Of a DNA stretch of 64,000 nt, positions 7,860 through 16,977 are shown piece after piece. Origin of the DNA: Brucella grignonensis (GTDB lineage: Bacteria; Pseudomonadota; Alphaproteobacteria; Rhizobiales; Rhizobiaceae); contig NZ_NNRL01000164.1 in the NCBI RefSeq assembly GCF_002252505.1, forward strand, positions 186,001 to 250,000. Direction: 5' to 3'. Made by a program: the position numbers and the translations under genes. Positions within the stretch are counted from its first letter, which is position 1, and each line of letters begins with the position of its first letter. The notes beneath the pieces were generated by a model. The model was given only the letters and a program-made list of their open reading frames with translations. It did not search any database and was not told the origin of the DNA.

Positions 7860-10082
7860 TTAGTTGTCGACCGCAGCTTCACCGCTCATGAAGTCCGGGA
7901 ACCAGCCTTCAAAAGCCTTGCTGAGATCAGCAACAGTGACGTCAACGGTGCCAGCGAATTGCAGGCGATCACCGCCAACGGTTCCGAGTACGCGGAATGG
8001 AATTCCGGCGCCTTCGGCGTTCAATGCAATGAGTTTTGCCATTTCAGGCGTCGCGGCAATAACATAGCGCGCCTGATCTTCACCGAAGAGCACTGCATGA
8101 GGCAAGCCGTCACCCGCATCAAGCACAGCACCCTTGCCGGATTTGATCGCCATTTCTGCAACTGCGACTGCAAGACCGCCGTCGGACAAATCATGGCATG
8201 CCGTAACCTGACCATTGCGGATGGCTGAGCGAACAAACTCACCGTTGCGTTTTTCAAACGCAAGATCGACTGTCGGCGCAGGACCATCAGCACGGTCGAA
8301 CAGATCGCGCAGATAGATGGACTGGCCGAGATGCGTACCGTCCACACCAAGAAGAACCAGCGTGTCGCCGTCCTGCATACCGCCAATCTTAGCCATCTGT
8401 GACCAATCGGGGATCAGGCCAACGCCAGCAATGGTCGGTGTTGGCAGGATCGCCTGACCATTTGTTTCGTTATAGAGCGAGACATTGCCGGATACGATCG
8501 GGAAGTCGAGTGCACGGCAGGCTTCGCCAATGCCTTCGATAGCCTTGACGAGCTGACCCATGATTTCTGGCTTTTCGGGGTTGCCGAAGTTGAGATTGTC
8601 GGTCGATGCAAGTGGCTCAGCGCCAGTCGCGGTAATGTTGCGCCAGCATTCGGCCACGGCCTGCTTGCCGCCTTCAAAAGGATCAGCTTCGCAATAGCGC
8701 GGAGTGACGTCAGACGAGAAGGCCAGAGCCTTTGTGTCGTGACCTTCAACGCGGATCACACCGGCATCGCCACCAGGGATTTGCAGCGAGTTGCCTTGAA
8801 TGAGCGTGTCATACTGTTCGTAAACCCAGCGGCGCGACGAACCATCCGGCGAACCGATGAGCTTGAGCAGCGCATCCGAATAGTCTTCAACCTGTGGTAC
8901 GTTGCTGGCAGGCAGCGGTGCGTGCTTGCCCGGTTCCATCCACGGACGATCATATTCGGGAGCCTCGTCACCGAGTTCCTTGATCGGCAGATTGGCGACT
9001 TCTTCGCCCTGATGAATAACACGGAAGCGCAGATCGTCGGTTGTCTTGCCGACGATCGCGAAATCGAGGCCCCATTTGCGGAAGATTGCCTGAGCTTCTT
9101 CTTCCATTTCCGGCTTGAGCACCATGAGCATACGCTCCTGGCTTTCAGACAGCATCATTTCATAAGCCGTCATGTTCACTTCGCGAACCGGAACGTGGTC
9201 GAGAATGAGTTCGATACCAAGATCACCCTTGGCACCCATTTCAACAGCAGAACAGGTGAGGCCTGCTGCGCCCATATCCTGAATGGCGATAACCGCGCCC
9301 GAAGCCATCAGCTCAAGGCAGGCTTCCAGAAGGCACTTTTCAGTAAACGGATCGCCAACCTGAACGGTAGGACGTTTTTCTTCAATAGATTCGTCGAACT
9401 CAGCGGACGCCATGGTAGCGCCGCCAACACCATCGCGGCCCGTCTTGGCGCCGAGATAGACGACCGGCAGGCCAACGCCCTTGGCTTCCGACAGAAAGAT
9501 GCCATCATGCTTGGCAAGGCCAGCAGCGAATGCATTGACGAGAATATTGCCGTTATAGCGCTTATCGAAGTTCACTTCGCCGCCAACGGTCGGAACGCCG
9601 AAAGCATTGCCATAACCGCCAACGCCGGACACGACGCCCGATACGAGGTGGCGGGTCTTTGGATGGTCGGGCTCACCAAAACGCAGCGCATTCATTGCGG
9701 CGACCGGGCGCGCACCCATGGTGAATACGTCACGCAGAATGCCGCCAACGCCAGTTGCTGCGCCCTGATAAGGTTCGATGTAAGACGGGTGGTTGTGGCT
9801 TTCCATCTTGAAGACGACACAATCGCCATCGCCAATGTCGACAACGCCAGCATTTTCGCCAGGACCCTGGATAACGCGCGGGCCGGTTGTCGGGAGTGTG
9901 CGAAGCCACTTCTTCGACGACTTGTAGGAACAATGTTCATTCCACATCGCCGAGAAAATGCCGAGTTCCGTGAAGCTCGGTTCGCGTCCGATCAGGTCGA
10001 GAATACGCTGATATTCGTCCGGCTTGAGGCCGTGGGCAGAGATAAGTTCCGGCGTGATGTCGCGCTTATTGGAAATAGTCAT
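7860..10082 (-). CDS. purL: Phosphoribosylformylglycinamidine synthase, large subunit
   Basis: Catalyses the ATP-dependent conversion of FGAR to FGAM, step 4 of purine synthesis. At 740 residues it is the small PurL type, which works in a complex with PurQ (glutaminase) and PurS. Visible motifs are [10 protein letters not shown] (47-56) and [25 protein letters not shown] loop (94 onward), plus [12 protein letters not shown] and [15 protein letters not shown]. Both partners, purQ and purS, are encoded at 13.4-14.5 kb on the same strand but separated by a regulator, a lipoprotein and a GST gene. An antisense ORF of 448 codons across this gene is a codon-usage shadow. Confidence 0.97.
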   Translation of the reverse strand: MTISNKRDITPELISAHGLKPDEYQRILDLIGREPSFTELGIFSAMWNEHCSYKSSKKWLRTLPTTGPRVIQGPGENAGVVDIGDGDCVVFKMESHNHPSYIEPYQGAATGVGGILRDVFTMGARPVAAMNALRFGEPDHPKTRHLVSGVVSGVGGYGNAFGVPTVGGEVNFDKRYNGNILVNAFAAGLAKHDGIFLSEAKGVGLPVVYLGAKTGRDGVGGATMASAEFDESIEEKRPTVQVGDPFTEKCLLEACLELMASGAVIAIQDMGAAGLTCSAVEMGAKGDLGIELILDHVPVREVNMTAYEMMLSESQERMLMVLKPEMEEEAQAIFRKWGLDFAIVGKTTDDLRFRVIHQGEEVANLPIKELGDEAPEYDRPWMEPGKHAPLPASNVPQVEDYSDALLKLIGSPDGSSRRWVYEQYDTLIQGNSLQIPGGDAGVIRVEGHDTKALAFSSDVTPRYCEADPFEGGKQAVAECWRNITATGAEPLASTDNLNFGNPEKPEIMGQLVKAIEGIGEACRALDFPIVSGNVSLYNETNGQAILPTPTIAGVGLIPDWSQMAKIGGMQDGDTLVLLGVDGTHLGQSIYLRDLFDRADGPAPTVDLAFEKRNGEFVRSAIRNGQVTACHDLSDGGLAVAVAEMAIKSGKGAVLDAGDGLPHAVLFGEDQARYVIAATPEMAKLIALNAEGAGIPFRVLGTVGGDRLQFAGTVDVTVADLSKAFEGWFPDFMSGEAAVDN

Positions 10083-10213
10083 TGAGCTGAGGGACCCCGT
10101 GGCAGGCTGCGGTACCCGAAAACTTCTGCCGAAGGGCGGACACCTAAGGTTTCAAGGGGCCTCTTTAACCTAACTCTGTCAGAAGCGCGACAGGAAAATG
10201 CCGATTTCCCGGC

Positions 10214-11629
10214 TCAAATGCTGCCTTCATAGCCCACTTGTTCATTTTCCAGCAGCTGGCGCAAAGTTGTGAAGCCATTTTCGACCAGAGCACGGTCTGT
10301 TGGCGAAGAAAACGCAATGCGAACCCGGTGGTGCGTCCGATCAATACGCCCGGCTTTGAACTCGTCTTCGTCATCGATCAGTAGCCCGTTTTCATAGGCG
10401 GCCGCTTTGAATGTGCTTGTTAGCCAGGGTTCCGGTAGTTTCAACCACAGGATTGGCACGTGAGGCGAAGAAACGAAGTCATAACCGGCAAAGATTTTGC
10501 GGGCCAGTTGCTCCCGCCACTCGATTTCAGCGGAACATTTGTCCAGCAATGCTGTAGCCTGTCCGGAAAGCACCATCTGAGCGGTCGTTTCAGCAAGCAG
10601 AAACGAAACGCCCCCCGTCATCAGCTTGTGCGTGACACGCAAACGCTGCGCACAATGCGGAGGGCAGGCGACCCAGCCGCAGCGCAAGCCGGCAGTCACA
10701 GCCTTTGAAAGACTGCCCAACAGGAATGTGCGTTCCGGTGCAATATCGGCAATTTTTGGGATATTTGACCGGGTCATAACCCCATATGTGTCATCTTCAA
10801 TGAGCCAGACATTGTGCCGTGCTGCGATATTGGCTATCGCCACTCGGCGCTCATAGGGCATGGTCGCAAGCGTTGGATTGTGGATGCTTGGCATGAGAAA
10901 TGCCATTGTCGGGTGCTGCTGGTTGCAGACCCGCTCAAACTCTTCCGGGATCATGCCATATTTGTCGCTTGCAGCAATCGCGACGCGGCGTCCGGCAATT
11001 TTCACGGACCGGCTCACTTGTGTGTAAGTGAGATCTTCAAAAACAATCCTGTCGCCGGGCGAGGTGAAAGCCGTAATCGCCGCAATTGCACCAGCATGAG
11101 CACCATTTGTGATCACGATGTTGCTTGCGTCGGCAGGCGCGTTCTCCTGATTGAGCCATTGCTTTCCGGCTTCAAGCCAGTGTTGCGGGAAATGCCGCGT
11201 ATAATTGACGACCTCGTGAGGAAAATTGCGAATGACGGAGGCGATAAGCGGCTCAAGCACTGCGTTCTGTCCAACATCTGGTGCAGCAGTCGTATCGAAG
11301 CGCCCTTTATCGAGCGGAGCATCCTGAACGCGCGTGCCCGCAATGCCGTCACTTGAATAGGCTGAAGGCGCATTCTTGCGATCCTGGCTGCCCAGCACAT
11401 AAGTGCCGCGTCCGACTTCGCCGGTTACAAGTCCGCGCTCATGCGCGAGGGCATAGGCTCGTCCTATTGTACCGATTGTCACCTTGAGATCAAAAGCGAG
11501 ATTGCGCTGCGGCGGCAGCTTCTGCCCGGCAGGCAGTGCGCCATCTACAATCGCTTCCTCAATGGCATTAGCCAATTGAAGATAGAGGGGGCCGGATTTG
11601 GAGGTAAGGTCTGGGAGCCAATTTGTCAT
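10214..11629 (-). CDS. MocR-type regulator: GntR helix-turn-helix fused to aminotransferase domain
   Basis: A 471-residue transcription factor. Residues about 10-75 are a GntR winged helix (GPLYLQLANAIEEAIVDG, LPPQRNLAFDLKVTIGTIGRAYALAHERGLV). The rest is a class I aminotransferase-like domain with a PLP-binding lysine in LLGSLSKAVTAGLRCGW and the ITNGAHAGAIAAI and EDDTYGVM segments. MocR proteins use PLP or its derivatives as effector and commonly control a divergent gene. Here the divergent gene encodes a DUF1127 protein, and related boxes lie in the shared region. The ATG at 11629 is preferred to a GTG two codons upstream; neither has a strong ribosome site. Confidence 0.92.
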   Translation of the reverse strand: MTNWLPDLTSKSGPLYLQLANAIEEAIVDGALPAGQKLPPQRNLAFDLKVTIGTIGRAYALAHERGLVTGEVGRGTYVLGSQDRKNAPSAYSSDGIAGTRVQDAPLDKGRFDTTAAPDVGQNAVLEPLIASVIRNFPHEVVNYTRHFPQHWLEAGKQWLNQENAPADASNIVITNGAHAGAIAAITAFTSPGDRIVFEDLTYTQVSRSVKIAGRRVAIAASDKYGMIPEEFERVCNQQHPTMAFLMPSIHNPTLATMPYERRVAIANIAARHNVWLIEDDTYGVMTRSNIPKIADIAPERTFLLGSLSKAVTAGLRCGWVACPPHCAQRLRVTHKLMTGGVSFLLAETTAQMVLSGQATALLDKCSAEIEWREQLARKIFAGYDFVSSPHVPILWLKLPEPWLTSTFKAAAYENGLLIDDEDEFKAGRIDRTHHRVRIAFSSPTDRALVENGFTTLRQLLENEQVGYEGSI

Positions 11630-11642
11630 GGTCACAATATAA

Positions 11643-11789
11643 GCATTGTATCTGTATTTGAGTCAATTGTATTTATGTCTTCAAGCACCAAATCGGTGCA
11701 AAACGGTGATAAAGGCCAGAAATGAAGGCTGTTTGCTATGACATATGTGTCAATCAAGCACGATGATATAGATACAATTGATACAATGC
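11643..11789. promoter_or_regulatory. Repeated boxes between the MocR gene and the divergent DUF1127 gene
   Basis: Three places share one box: GCATTGTATC (11643-11652), TCAATTGTAT (11663-11672), and on the other strand GATACAATTGATACAATGC (11771-11789), which holds both boxes head to tail. The first pair lies just before the MocR start; the last lies at codons 12-17 of the DUF1127 gene as annotated. Direct repeats of this size are typical of MocR operators, so autoregulation plus control of the neighbour is a reasonable inference. Confidence 0.45.
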
Positions 11790-11986
11790 AGGAGCGAGAA
11801 AGCGCTATTTCTTATACGCAGCGCTCGTTCTGGCAGAATTTCGCTGATTGGTGCTCTCTGCGTCTGATGTTGCGCCGTAGCCGAATTCAGTTGATGGATC
11901 TGACCGACGAACAACTCCGGGATATTGGCATCACACGGATCGACGCGGACAAGGAAGCGCGGAAAGTGCGCTTTCATATTCGTTAG
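11738..11986 (+). CDS. DUF1127 small Arg-rich protein
   Basis: An 82-residue protein. The C-terminal half has the DUF1127 (YjiS-like) signature: RSRIQLMDLTDEQLRDIGITRIDADKEARK. DUF1127 proteins in alphaproteobacteria are small, basic and linked to RNA metabolism, phosphate or stress. The start at 11738 has GAAGG nine bases upstream; a second ATG at 11786 would give a 66-residue protein closer to family length but has no ribosome site and overlaps the suspected operator. It is transcribed away from the MocR gene. Confidence 0.8.
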   Translation: MTYVSIKHDDIDTIDTMQERESAISYTQRSFWQNFADWCSLRLMLRRSRIQLMDLTDEQLRDIGITRIDADKEARKVRFHIR

Positions 11987-12003
11987 CGCAGTTTCGGAAA
12001 AAA

Positions 12004-12039
12004 TGGGAACCAGCTTTCCCTTTGAAAGCGTGGTTCCCA
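12004..12039. terminator. Hairpin after the DUF1127 gene
   Basis: TGGGAACCA-GCTTTC pairs with GAAAGC-G-TGGTTCCCA, a 15-bp stem with one bulge and a 5-base loop. There is no following T-run. Its position between convergent genes suggests termination or 3'-end protection. Confidence 0.5.
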
Positions 12040-12082
12040 GGATTCAGTATTGGGTGAAACTGATCAAATTTATCGACTGGGG

Positions 12083-12493
12083 TCAGCAGTCTTTTTGGCC
12101 AGATGCCCAGCGATTGATATCTTTGGCGATGCGATCGCCATGTGCCTGTTGCATCATCGGACCAAAAGCCTCGATCCGGGCAGGGTTGCCCTGTGCCTGG
12201 ACAACAAGCAACGGCCGCCCTGCCAGATTGCGTGAAGGAACCACGAGAAAACGTGGGCGCCCGGTAAATGAGTTGAGTTCGGGCGCAAGTGTATAGCCGC
12301 GGAAGTCCTTATCCTTGGATTTGAACCAGCAGCTGTTTGCCCCGAGAGCAATGCGCTCCATGGTCGGGAGCGCAGCCTTACTGGAATCGATGGAAACGGG
12401 GCCAGGTGCAGATTTTGGAGTACAAGCTGCAAACAGTGCAAGCGCTGGAAGTGCTACAAGCGCAATGGTCTTATTCTTCAAGGACGACTCCAT
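12083..12493 (-). CDS. Putative lipoprotein of unknown function
   Basis: A 136-residue protein beginning MESSLKNKTIALVALPALAL and ending its leader in LFAAC, a plausible lipobox with Cys24 as the lipidated residue. The mature part has a conserved-looking core (ANSCWFKSKDKDFRGYTLAPE and FLVVPSRNLAGRPLLVVQA) and ends KDC; two more cysteines could pair. I do not recognise a named family. A longer start at 12544 would put 17 extra residues before the leader and is disfavoured. It converges on the DUF1127 gene. Confidence 0.7.
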   Translation of the reverse strand: MESSLKNKTIALVALPALALFAACTPKSAPGPVSIDSSKAALPTMERIALGANSCWFKSKDKDFRGYTLAPELNSFTGRPRFLVVPSRNLAGRPLLVVQAQGNPARIEAFGPMMQQAHGDRIAKDINRWASGQKDC

Positions 12494-12602
12494 CGGAACG
12501 TTTTCGGCAAAGCCATCAGACGACTGGCTTGCCGATAAACGCATAGAAATAAAGTGTTAAAGCGCCTCCCTAAAGAGTACGCCTTCTACTGGGTGGGATA
12601 AC

Positions 12603-13250
12603 TCAGGCAAGCTGCGGCATGAAAGCCTTCAACCCGTCACTCATCTCATTCCATATGAGTTCGAACGCAGGGTCTTGCTTTGCTTTCACCGCATATGTGT
12701 CGAATTTTGGGTAAGCCGCCAGCAAATCATCTTTCCCCGAAAGCTTTTTGAGCGGCTCCATGAGAAAGCGTACAGGGACCAGCCATGCATCGGCAAGCGT
12801 TGGCGCGTCGTTGAGTGCAAAATCGTGATCGGTAAGGCGCGATTCAACCACGTTAAGACCTCTGTGCAGCTTGGTGAAAAGCCGCTCGATGGTGGCCTCA
12901 TCCCTTTCAGGCTTGCTCTGAAGAATGAAGAGTTTCATCGCAGGGCCGAGAACTTCAAGTTCCGCTACACGCGCCAGAAGGCGGATCAACGCACGCTCGC
13001 GCGGGCTGCCGGGTAGAACGGGCATGTCCGGGAAATGATCTTCCAGATATTCCGCTATAACGGCTGCTTCAAATAATGTCTCTCCAGAGCCGGTTATCAG
13101 CACAGGGACACGCTTCAAAGGTGTCACATGAACGAAGTCTTCGGGAAACGGATAGGGAAGACTAATTGGTTTGAACGGGAGTTCCTTGAGATAAAGAACA
13201 CCGCGTACAAAAGCGGAATAGGGGGAGAGTGGGCGTGAATATAGCTGCAT
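12603..13250 (-). CDS. Glutathione S-transferase family protein
   Basis: A 215-residue GST-fold protein. The N-terminal thioredoxin-like domain reads MQLYSRPLSPYSAFVRGVLY and contains RVPVLITGSGETLFEAAVIAEYLE, the cis-Pro and the glutathione gamma-glutamyl site. The helical C-terminal domain includes FALNDAPTLADAWLVP, matching the usual N-capping region. The reaction is not predictable. The start at 13250 gives the canonical beta-strand start and has GGGGA upstream; an ORF extension to 13298 adds unrelated residues. Confidence 0.85.
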   Translation of the reverse strand: MQLYSRPLSPYSAFVRGVLYLKELPFKPISLPYPFPEDFVHVTPLKRVPVLITGSGETLFEAAVIAEYLEDHFPDMPVLPGSPRERALIRLLARVAELEVLGPAMKLFILQSKPERDEATIERLFTKLHRGLNVVESRLTDHDFALNDAPTLADAWLVPVRFLMEPLKKLSGKDDLLAAYPKFDTYAVKAKQDPAFELIWNEMSDGLKAFMPQLA

Positions 13251-13384
13251 CGATATCGTTCCCCGATTCGGTTTATTCAGGAAGTATCTGATGATCAAGC
13301 TGCCACGATTTTGCGCAGGATGCTAGGCCTTGAGAAAGTGGTTCTCATTTGCTGGCTCAATTGAAATGCTGAGTTTCAGGCAAT

Positions 13385-13420
13385 AAAAAATGACCTCCGT
13401 TTTGCAACGAAGGCCATTTT
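13385..13420 (-). terminator. Terminator after purQ
   Basis: An A/T-flanked stem (AAAATGGCCTTCG against CGGAGGTCATTTT with one mismatch) lying just past the purQ stop. On the minus strand it ends in a run of six Ts. Confidence 0.85.
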
Positions 13421-13444
13421 ATCTGTTTATCAATGCTGTATTGC

Positions 13445-14116
13445 TTAGGCAGCGATACCGAGTGCACCTGCAAAAAGTGCACGGCCATCATCGCCGCCAT
13501 GTGCACCTTCAATCAGATTTTCAGGATGCGGCATCATGCCAAGAACGTTGCCGCGCGCGTTCACAATACCTGCAATATCATTGACCGAGCCGTTCGGGTT
13601 GGTGCCTTCCGCATAACGGAACACGACCTGACCTTCACCTTCGATACGCTTTAGTGTTTCTGCATCGGCAAAATAGTTGCCGTCATGGTGCGCAACCGGG
13701 CAACGGATGATCTGGCCTGGCTGATAGCCGCGTGTGAACGAGGTGTTCGCATTGCTGACTTCTAGCTTCACTTCGCGGCAGACAAACTTCAGCGAAGTGT
13801 TGCGCATCAAAGCACCGGGCAGCATTCCGGCTTCAACGAGAATCTGGAAGCCATTGCAAACGCCGATCACCATCACCCCTTTATCGGCCTTCTCGCGAAT
13901 GGCCTGCATTACCGGCATACGCGCTGCAATTGCACCGCAACGCAGGTAATCGCCATAAGAGAAACCGCCGGGAATCAGGATCAGGTCGACATCATCGGGT
14001 ATGCTGGTGTCTGTCTGCCATACGGTGATTGGTGCCTGGCCGGAAATCTTGGTGATGGCCGCAATCATGTCGCGGTCACGGTTGAGGCCCGGAAGAAGAA
14101 CGACTGCTGCTTTCAT
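13445..14116 (-). CDS. purQ: Phosphoribosylformylglycinamidine synthase, glutaminase subunit
   Basis: Hydrolyses glutamine and channels ammonia to PurL. The 223-residue class I amidotransferase has its nucleophile in VIGVCNGFQ (Cys87) and the His/Glu pair in MMPHPEN (His197, Glu199), plus the oxyanion loop [11 protein letters not shown] (49-59). Gene order on this strand is purC-purS-purQ, with 93 bases between purS and purQ. PurL is some 3.4 kb further downstream rather than adjacent. Confidence 0.97.
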   Translation of the reverse strand: MKAAVVLLPGLNRDRDMIAAITKISGQAPITVWQTDTSIPDDVDLILIPGGFSYGDYLRCGAIAARMPVMQAIREKADKGVMVIGVCNGFQILVEAGMLPGALMRNTSLKFVCREVKLEVSNANTSFTRGYQPGQIIRCPVAHHDGNYFADAETLKRIEGEGQVVFRYAEGTNPNGSVNDIAGIVNARGNVLGMMPHPENLIEGAHGGDDGRALFAGALGIAA

Positions 14117-14209
14117 GGCGTTTTACGTCTCTTTGAATTTGAGTGCCCTTCAAACCCGCTGCGAAGCGGCCTGAAGGCGCGCAAAAAACTATATTTAAGC
14201 CGCAGCGCG

Positions 14210-14452
14210 TCAGGCGATGACGATTGCGTAATCTTCAATAACCGTGTTGGCGAGCAGCTTCTCGCACATGGCCTTGATTTCGGCTTCAGCTTTCGCCTTG
14301 TCCGAGCCTTCGAGTTCGAGATCGAAGACCTTGCCCTGACGGGCGGAATTGATGCCTTCGAAGCCCAGGCTGCCGAGCGCGCCGACAATAGCTTTGCCCT
14401 GCGGGTCGAGAACGCCGTTTTTCAGTGTAACGGTGACGCGTGCCTTGATCAC
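14210..14452 (-). CDS. purS: Phosphoribosylformylglycinamidine synthase subunit PurS
   Basis: An 80-residue protein required to bridge PurQ and the small-type PurL. It matches the family from end to end: KARVTVTLKNGVLDPQGKAI, ALGSLGFEGINSARQGKVFDLEL and a closing MCEKLLANTVIEDYAI. The start is GTG, preceded by CAGGAA. Its presence agrees with the short PurL found at 7.9-10.1 kb. Confidence 0.95.
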   Translation of the reverse strand: MIKARVTVTLKNGVLDPQGKAIVGALGSLGFEGINSARQGKVFDLELEGSDKAKAEAEIKAMCEKLLANTVIEDYAIVIA

Positions 14453-14490
14453 TCTGTAGTTCCTGCTGATTTAATGTAACAACAATGAAA

Positions 14491-14519
14491 ACAGCCCGGA
14501 ACGCGAGTTACCGGGCTGT
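14491..14519 (-). terminator. Terminator of purC
   Basis: ACAGCCCGG / CCGGGCTGT, 9-bp stem with an 11-base loop, followed on the minus strand by TTTTCATTGTTG. It lies between purC and purS, so purS-purQ transcription depends on read-through or a separate promoter. Confidence 0.85.
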
Positions 14520-14527
14520 GCGGATCT

Positions 14528-15292
14528 TTACTTCACAAGCGTAGGGCCGGAAGGACGGGGCGTGTCGTTCTCGTTCATGATGCCGAGACGGCGCGCGACT
14601 TCCTGATAGGCCTCAACCAGCCCGCCCATATCGCGGCGGAAGCGGTCCTTATCGAGCTTGTCATTTGTGTTGACATCCCAAAGGCGTGCCGAGTCTGGCG
14701 AAATTTCGTCGGCAACAACGATACGCATCATGTCGCCTTCAAACAGACGCCCGCATTCCATCTTGAAATCAACAAGCTGGATGCCGATGCCCAGGAACAG
14801 ACCGGTGAGGAAGTCGTTGACGCGAATGGCAAGAGCCATGATGTCGTCGATTTCCTGCGGGCTGGCCCAGCCGAAAGCGGTGATGTGCTCTTCGGTGACC
14901 ATTGGGTCATCAAGCGCGTCCGCCTTGTAATAGAACTCGATGATCGAGCGTGGCAGAACAGTGCCTTCTTCGAGGCCCAGGCGCTTGGACATAGAACCTG
15001 CGGCTACGTTGCGAACAACAACCTCAAGCGGGATGATCTCGACTTCCTTGATCAGCTGCTCACGCATGTTGAGGCGGCGGATAAAGTGGGTCGGAATACC
15101 AATGCGATTAAGCTGGGTGAAAATGTGCTCGGAGATGCGGTTATTCAACACGCCTTTTCCGTCAACAACTTCATGCTTCTTCGCGTTGAACGCGGTTGCG
15201 TCATCTTTGAAGAACTGGACAAGAGTACCGGGTTCAGGGCCTTCATAAAGAATCTTGGCCTTGCCCTCGTAAATACGGCGGCGACGGTTCAT
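14528..15292 (-). CDS. purC: SAICAR synthetase
   Basis: Joins aspartate to CAIR using ATP, step 8 of purine synthesis. The 254-residue product has the family start [21 protein letters not shown], the KGVLNNRIS and [12 protein letters not shown] segments, and the signatures [13 protein letters not shown] and [14 protein letters not shown]. Length is normal. It heads the minus-strand group purC-purS-purQ but a terminator follows directly, so some of the transcript probably stops after purC. Confidence 0.97.
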   Translation of the reverse strand: MNRRRRIYEGKAKILYEGPEPGTLVQFFKDDATAFNAKKHEVVDGKGVLNNRISEHIFTQLNRIGIPTHFIRRLNMREQLIKEVEIIPLEVVVRNVAAGSMSKRLGLEEGTVLPRSIIEFYYKADALDDPMVTEEHITAFGWASPQEIDDIMALAIRVNDFLTGLFLGIGIQLVDFKMECGRLFEGDMMRIVVADEISPDSARLWDVNTNDKLDKDRFRRDMGGLVEAYQEVARRLGIMNENDTPRPSGPTLVK

Positions 15293-15514
15293 GGCTTTTC
15301 TCGGATTTCCAAAAATGTGATGATCGGCTTTTGCCGCTATTCTCGCGGGCTACGTATAGCAATTGTGGGCTTTTAACAATCCTGCTTTGTACCCGTTCCC
15401 CCGTTTTAAGCGTTTCAGAGCCAGATAAATCAATAAAGTGATTTTTGGCTCTTGTATAATCTTGCGCCCCTTGCCAGCTTTAGGCAAGAGAACGGATGAC
15501 GATCTCACATAACT
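15293..15514. other. Divergent promoter region of purC and the zeta-subunit gene
   Basis: Non-coding stretch which, together with the repeat at 15515-15617, separates purC from the plus-strand zeta gene by 344 bases. It must carry the purC promoter; I could not define it. No ORF with family features is present. Confidence 0.4.
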
Positions 15515-15617
15515 TAGAGCGCATCCCGAAAAGTGCGAAACGGTTTTCGGAAAAGATGCGCGTTAAAATAAACATTTAGAGCGCGATCTGATTTAATCAG
15601 ATTGAAACGCGCTCTAA
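15515..15617. repeat. RIME-like mosaic repeat, copy 1
   Basis: About 103 bases bounded by TAGAGCGC and GCGCTCTA. The left module pairs GCGCATCCCGAAAA with TTTTCGG...GATGCGCG; the right module is an AT-rich palindrome (GATCTGATT / AATCAGATT) inside AGAGCGC / GCGCTCT. Near-identical copies lie at 30193 and 35214. Confidence 0.85.
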
Positions 15618-15636
15618 GGTCTTGGGAGTTGTATGA

Positions 15637-15960
15637 ATGGCCACTGGCATGGATGACCGCCGCAACGCTTTCGAAAGCAAGTTCGCACTTGATGCGGAAT
15701 TGCGCTTCAAGGCGGAAGCTCGCCGCAACAAGATTCTTGGTCTTTGGGCCGCGGAACTTCTGGGCAAGCACGATGCAGACGCAGAAGCCTATGCTCGTGA
15801 AGTTGTTGCTGCTGATTTCGTAGAAGCGGGTGATGAGGACGTCTTCCGCAAGCTGCGTGCCGATTTTGATACGGCTCGTGTGACGGTCACGGACGAAACC
15901 ATTCGCGAGAAGATGCTCGCTTTCCTTGAGGAAGCCGTCAAGCAGGTCCAAAAGGACTAA
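15637..15960 (+). CDS. ATPase inhibitor subunit zeta (DUF1476)
   Basis: A 107-residue, helical, charged protein with the family core MDDRRNAFESKFALDAELRFKA-type start, ARRNKILGLWAAELLG and AGDEDVFRKLRADFD. In Paracoccus denitrificans this family is the zeta subunit, which blocks reverse rotation (ATP hydrolysis) of F1Fo-ATP synthase through its N-terminal helix; orthologues in other alphaproteobacteria vary in how strongly they inhibit. GGGAG is eight bases before the ATG. It is monocistronic, between a repeat element and a hairpin. Confidence 0.88.
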   Translation: MATGMDDRRNAFESKFALDAELRFKAEARRNKILGLWAAELLGKHDADAEAYAREVVAADFVEAGDEDVFRKLRADFDTARVTVTDETIREKMLAFLEEAVKQVQKD

Positions 15961-15969
15961 ATGATATTT

Positions 15970-16003
15970 AAGGGCGGAAATGCAAAGCGCATTTCTGCCC
16001 TTA
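15970..16003 (+). terminator. Probable terminator of the zeta-subunit gene
   Basis: AAGGGCGGAAATGC pairs with GCATTTCTGCCCTT (one mismatch), a 14-bp stem with a 3-5-base loop, ten bases after the stop. The downstream T-run is poor. Confidence 0.65.
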
Positions 16004-16010
16004 TCATTTG

Positions 16011-16112
16011 GAGCACATCCCGAAAGGCGGGAACCGGTTTTCGGAACAAGATGCGCGTAAAAACAAATAGCTAGAGCATTTCCATTGATTCAATCTAAAC
16101 GGGAAGTGCTCT
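16011..16112. repeat. RIME-like mosaic repeat, diverged copy 2
   Basis: Same two-module layout as copy 1 with several changes: GAGCACATCCCGAAAGG...CGGTTTTCGGAACAAGATGCGCG, then AGAGCATTTCC...GGGAAGTGCTCT. It ends 18 bases before the aldolase start codon, so it forms part of that gene's 5' region. Confidence 0.75.
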
Positions 16113-16129
16113 TGAGTAGGGGAATAAGC

Positions 16130-16891
16130 ATGTCTTTGTCTTCGCGTCTTCGTGCCGGAGAAACAGTTCTTTCTGCATGGTCGTCCTTGCCGGAAGTGCT
16201 GACAGTTGAGGTTTTGGCGCATAGTGCTCTTGAAGCTGTAACGCTCGATATGCAGCACGGCGGCCATGATGAGCAAAGTGTGCTGCGCAGCCTCGGATTG
16301 ATCCTGAACGCGGGAAAGCCACCGGTCGTTCGTATTCCCGTCGGACGCTTCGATATGGCAAGCCGTGCGCTCGATTTTGGCGCACAGGCTGTTATCGCAC
16401 CGATGATCAACTCGGTTGAAGATGCGCGTAAATTTGCCGCTGCTATGAAATATCCGCCGGTTGGCGAGCGTTCGTGGGGTGTGTTCCGCGCCAATGCCGA
16501 TTACGGCGCGCCAGGCTCGAATGACTATCTCGTGACGGCGAACCAGGACACACTGGCTTTCGCGATGATTGAAACGCGCGACGCATACGATGCGCTTGAT
16601 GCGATTCTCGATGTACGTGGCATTGACGGTGTTTTCGTTGGCCCAGCCGACTTCTCGATTGCCTGGAGTAATGGCCGTGAGGCCAATCCGAATTCGGAAG
16701 CTATCATTGAGCCGATTAGTATAATTGCACGTAAGGCCGCTGCCGCAGGAAAGTTTGCAGGCATTTATTCGCCTTCTGCGGAGTTTGCGCGTCGCTATAT
16801 TCCGCTTGGTTTCCAGTTTCTGACCCTGGGAAATGATGGCGGTTACATTCGTCTCGGCGCAAAAACGCTGGTGGATGCTGTTCGCTCATAA
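16130..16891 (+). CDS. HpcH/HpaI-type aldolase family protein
   Basis: A 253-residue class II (metal-dependent) pyruvate aldolase of the HpaI/GarL superfamily. Seen: VTLDMQHGGHDEQS (loop with the catalytic base region), KPPVVRIPVGRFD, GAQAVIAPMINSVEDARKF, MIETRDAYDALDAI with the metal-binding Glu, and GVFVGPADFSIAWS with the metal-binding Asp. Substrates in the family include hydroxy-keto-diacids and glucarate-derived compounds; the one used here is unknown. AGGGGA lies six bases before the chosen ATG. It is a single gene closed by a strong terminator. Confidence 0.85.
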   Translation: MSLSSRLRAGETVLSAWSSLPEVLTVEVLAHSALEAVTLDMQHGGHDEQSVLRSLGLILNAGKPPVVRIPVGRFDMASRALDFGAQAVIAPMINSVEDARKFAAAMKYPPVGERSWGVFRANADYGAPGSNDYLVTANQDTLAFAMIETRDAYDALDAILDVRGIDGVFVGPADFSIAWSNGREANPNSEAIIEPISIIARKAAAAGKFAGIYSPSAEFARRYIPLGFQFLTLGNDGGYIRLGAKTLVDAVRS

Positions 16892-16896
16892 GAAAA

Positions 16897-16930
16897 AAAG
16901 CGGCAGATGGTTTGTCATCTGCCGCTTTAA
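16897..16930. terminator. Bidirectional terminator
   Basis: Perfect 13-bp stem AAAGCGGCAGATG / CATCTGCCGCTTT with a 6-base loop and A/T-rich flanks, between the convergent aldolase and hydrolase genes. Confidence 0.92.
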
Positions 16931-16977
16931 AACATGTTCTGAATCTATTTGATCAGAAATATCTGTAATTCATTGAT

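Noticed and set aside
8739-10085. A 448-codon plus-strand ORF antisense to purL
   Set aside because: It has no family features, covers a well-supported purL, and arises from codon bias in the opposite strand.
15514-15951. A 145-codon minus-strand ORF over the zeta-subunit gene
   Set aside because: Its ends lie in repeat sequence and the plus strand encodes a clear DUF1476 protein.
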